From Promethearchaeota archaeon (GTDB taxonomy: Archaea; Asgardarchaeota; Lokiarchaeia; Sigynarchaeales; SOKP01): DNA of 19,954 bases. Location: NCBI GenBank assembly GCA_016839905.1, contig JAEOTJ010000225.1, positions 1 through 19,954 on the forward strand. Reading direction: 5' to 3'. Of the stretch, positions 17,571 to 19,954 are shown in pieces. Below the pieces are notes generated by a model. That model did not search any database. It was not told where the DNA came from and worked only from the letters and a program-made list of their open reading frames with translations. The stretch's first letter is position 1; each line of letters begins with the position of its first letter. The position numbers were made by a program, and so were the translations under genes.

Positions 17571-19954
17571 ATGCGTAAACTTTCGTTGATAATATTATTA
17601 TCTGTTTTCTTAATTATGCTTATAATGTTTTATCCTTTATCTCTTAATAAAGAATTACAAGATTATGACACTTCAGAAAAGGAATCCATGAAGATAAAAG
17701 GAGCATCTATCGTTAGCCCTTTTATAATCGATGAACTCACTAATCAAAACTGGTCTTACTATGAACAAAATTATAATTGGTGTACGGGATCAGGAACATA
17801 CGATAATCCTTATGTAATTCAAAACATTACCGTAAATGGTGGTGGATCTACATCATGTATTACTATCAGAAATTCAAATATTTATTTCAAGATAAAAAAC
17901 AGTACATTATTTAATGCAGGTGCTTCTAGTAAATCAGAGGCAGGCCTGTTTTTATATAATGTTTCAAATGGTCTAATTTTGGATAATAATGCTTCCAATA
18001 ACAATGTCATCACAGATGGTAGAACTATTTTTGGAATGTACATGTATTTATCGAAAAATATCACTTTTATTAATAATACAGCAAATAATAATCAGGATCA
18101 ATATAACTCTTATGGATATGGATTTTGGATTTATGATTCGCATAATATCACTCTAATTAATAATACCGCAACGTTAAATGATAGAAATGGAGTATTGTTA
18201 TATTCATCATCAAATAATTCAATAATTGGGAATAATTTCTCTTATAATCTTGGATACGGAATTTGGATGGACAATGACGCAAATAATAACTCTTTATTGA
18301 AAAATCTTTTTTCAAATAATCTTAATGGCATATACATAGACGATTCTGTGAATAATACCTTAAGAAACAACACGATGGTTAATAATTATGTGGCTTTTTC
18401 AGTCTCAAAAAAAATAGTAAGCTCTAATGAGATAGATGCATCAAACACCGTTAATAATAAGCCAATCTATTATTATAGGAATCAAGAGAATGTAATTGCT
18501 CCAAAAGGAGGAGGACAATACATTTTTGCAAATATCAATCATTCAATAATTTCAGATATAATCATTAATAATGGAGCTGGAATAACTTTATATTATTCTG
18601 AGTCAAATATTATTAAAAATAATACGATTTCAGATTGTTTAAATTCTGGAGTTCGATTATGGTACTCTAATAACAATTCAATCATTGATAATGAAATATT
18701 TGATAATTCTAATTATGGAGTTTTCTTCAGCTATTCTGATAATAGTTCTTTAATTAATAATTCTATTTTCCTTAATGATAATAATGGAATTTTAATAGAG
18801 TATTCAAATAATAACTCAATTGTTGAAAATACTATTATTTTTAATACTAATTATGGAATGGATTTATTTAACGTGAATGAGTATGTCATTGAAAATAACA
18901 ATGTATCATTCAATTCCTTTCATGGTATCTCTTTAAGGTATGGAAATATTATAGGAAAAGTAAATAATAATAGTTGTATAAAGAATGGTTTATACGGGAT
19001 TTATTTATATAATGGAGAAAATGTCAATTTAACTCAGAATTTGATTAGAAATAATTCCTATGGAATGCACATCAATTGGATCAAAAATTCAATTATTAAA
19101 AATAATTCCATAACCAATAATGACTACGGTCTTTATTTATATAGGTCTAATAATAATAGTTTCATGTTGAATAATATCTCTTTTAGCATTTCTTATGGAG
19201 CGAGGTTCTATGGGTCAAAAAAAAATAATCTTTCTAACAATTGGATTGGATTTAATGATCTTGGAATAATTTTAGAACAAGAAACGAATGAAAATATGAT
19301 ATTTAATAATTCATTTTATTTTAATCGTAATTACTCAACTGTAATAAAGCCAGATGGGCTCATACCTAACGGGAATTCAATATTTCATAATGATTTCATC
19401 TACAATAATAAAGGAGGAATCCAAGCATTAGACAATGGAACAAATAATAAGTGGAATTCCACTGTTGGCGGAAATTATTGGAGCGATTATTCTGGAGTAG
19501 ATTCTGAAGGTGATGGTTATGGAGATACTGACTATTATTTGGAGGGATCTTTCAATTCAAAGGATTCCGTACCTCTAATAGTTCCTGTTTTCAATACGAT
19601 TCCTCGAATCGATGTTCCTGCCAGTATTACAATGATGCAAGGAGATCTTAATAAAAATATATCTTGGAATGTAAGCGATCACGAAATGAATTATGATTCG
19701 TATTGGATACTATGTAATGGAATATTAATTAAATCTGAAAGTTGGAATAATAGCATTAAAACAATTAATATAACAAATTTAAATATATTAAAACCTGGAA
19801 TTTTTAATTTTACTTGCTTTGTGAATGATACTTCAGGATTAAAAGAAAGTTCTACTATTATTGTAACCATTGAATCAAAAGAAGAAGATAGAAAAGAAGA
19901 GGATGATATAAAGGAAAGTAAAACCCCTCTTATTAGCCCATTAATTATATATAT
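17571..19954 (+). CDS. Secreted NosD-type right-handed parallel beta-helix surface protein, 3'-partial
   Basis: The frame is open for 794 codons and runs off the window end. The ATG follows a near-perfect Shine-Dalgarno sequence. A signal peptide (R2, K3, then a hydrophobic core to about residue 23) is followed by the entry motif 'WCTGSGTYDNPYVIQNITV' (70-88), common at the start of archaeal beta-helix surface proteins. Residues about 85-620 are NosD/PbH1-type rungs of about 22 residues, with recurring 'N-N-x-I-x-x-N-x-Y-G-I-x-L-x-x-S-x-N-N' and many Asn-x-Ser/Thr sites. An insertion with 'NKPIYYYRNQ' (about 296-305) is also typical. A closing motif 'NYWSDYSGVDSEGDGYGDT' (635-653) is Asp-rich and could bind calcium. 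An Ig-like domain (about 677-767), a charged Lys/Glu/Asp linker (768-784) and the start of a hydrophobic anchor ('PLISPLIIY') follow. It is likely anchored outside the cell; the ligand is unknown. Confidence 0.9.
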   Translation, partial: MRKLSLIILLSVFLIMLIMFYPLSLNKELQDYDTSEKESMKIKGASIVSPFIIDELTNQNWSYYEQNYNWCTGSGTYDNPYVIQNITVNGGGSTSCITIRNSNIYFKIKNSTLFNAGASSKSEAGLFLYNVSNGLILDNNASNNNVITDGRTIFGMYMYLSKNITFINNTANNNQDQYNSYGYGFWIYDSHNITLINNTATLNDRNGVLLYSSSNNSIIGNNFSYNLGYGIWMDNDANNNSLLKNLFSNNLNGIYIDDSVNNTLRNNTMVNNYVAFSVSKKIVSSNEIDASNTVNNKPIYYYRNQENVIAPKGGGQYIFANINHSIISDIIINNGAGITLYYSESNIIKNNTISDCLNSGVRLWYSNNNSIIDNEIFDNSNYGVFFSYSDNSSLINNSIFLNDNNGILIEYSNNNSIVENTIIFNTNYGMDLFNVNEYVIENNNVSFNSFHGISLRYGNIIGKVNNNSCIKNGLYGIYLYNGENVNLTQNLIRNNSYGMHINWIKNSIIKNNSITNNDYGLYLYRSNNNSFMLNNISFSISYGARFYGSKKNNLSNNWIGFNDLGIILEQETNENMIFNNSFYFNRNYSTVIKPDGLIPNGNSIFHNDFIYNNKGGIQALDNGTNNKWNSTVGGNYWSDYSGVDSEGDGYGDTDYYLEGSFNSKDSVPLIVPVFNTIPRIDVPASITMMQGDLNKNISWNVSDHEMNYDSYWILCNGILIKSESWNNSIKTINITNLNILKPGIFNFTCFVNDTSGLKESSTIIVTIESKEEDRKEEDDIKESKTPLISPLIIY

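Noticed and set aside
17882..18064. Minus-strand 60-codon frame inside the NosD-type gene
   Set aside because: It is antisense to clear beta-helix repeats and has no start signal.
18040..19400. Recurrent Asn-rich DNA motifs (aataat/tcaataatt) that look like a dispersed repeat array
   Set aside because: They are codons of NosD-type beta-helix rungs in one open frame, with irregular spacing and no unique spacers, so neither a CRISPR array nor a DNA satellite.

Overview
The window is A+T-rich (about two thirds or more by eye) and looks archaeal, most likely an Asgard archaeon of the Lokiarchaeia type. The evidence is a near-perfect archaeal Shine-Dalgarno sequence, BRE/TATA-like promoter boxes, no bacterial -35/-10 pattern, and a run of very large Ig-rich and NosD-type surface proteins dense in Asn-x-Ser/Thr sites. 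The lineage is an inference from style; no rRNA or marker gene is present. No tRNA, rRNA, CRISPR array or transposase was seen.

Layout. Positions 1-1759 (+) hold three tightly packed small genes of unrecognised function, with spacing of 4 bases and then a 4-base overlap, so almost certainly one operon. The first has a weak PD-(D/E)XK-like pattern and the third ends in a stretch resembling the N-domain/linker strands of Argonaute proteins; both are tentative. Positions 1804-2496 (+) encode a three-helix membrane protein with an outside beta-rich domain. Positions 2594-17137 (-) are one 4,847-residue open frame filling about 73% of the window. It encodes an envelope-spanning protein with signal anchor, LamG-like domain, seven-repeat beta-propeller, a long unassigned beta-rich stretch, a first Ig-like array, an internal transmembrane hairpin, a second Ig-like array and a C-terminal bundle of about seven membrane helices. 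Positions 17138-17570 are a divergent promoter region with a perfect dyad near the start of the giant gene. From 17571 (+) to the window end runs a secreted NosD-type parallel beta-helix protein, cut off just as its expected C-terminal membrane anchor begins.

How they fit together. The giant protein, the beta-helix protein and probably the three-helix protein are all built for the outer face of the membrane, so most of the window is a cell-surface locus, while the three leading genes look cytoplasmic. The most striking observation is inside the giant gene. Around residues 3210-3271 a membrane helix, an 11-Lys/Arg cytoplasmic loop and a second membrane helix sit between two long ectodomains, exactly as if a C-terminally anchored surface protein had been fused in frame to a second protein with its own signal anchor.
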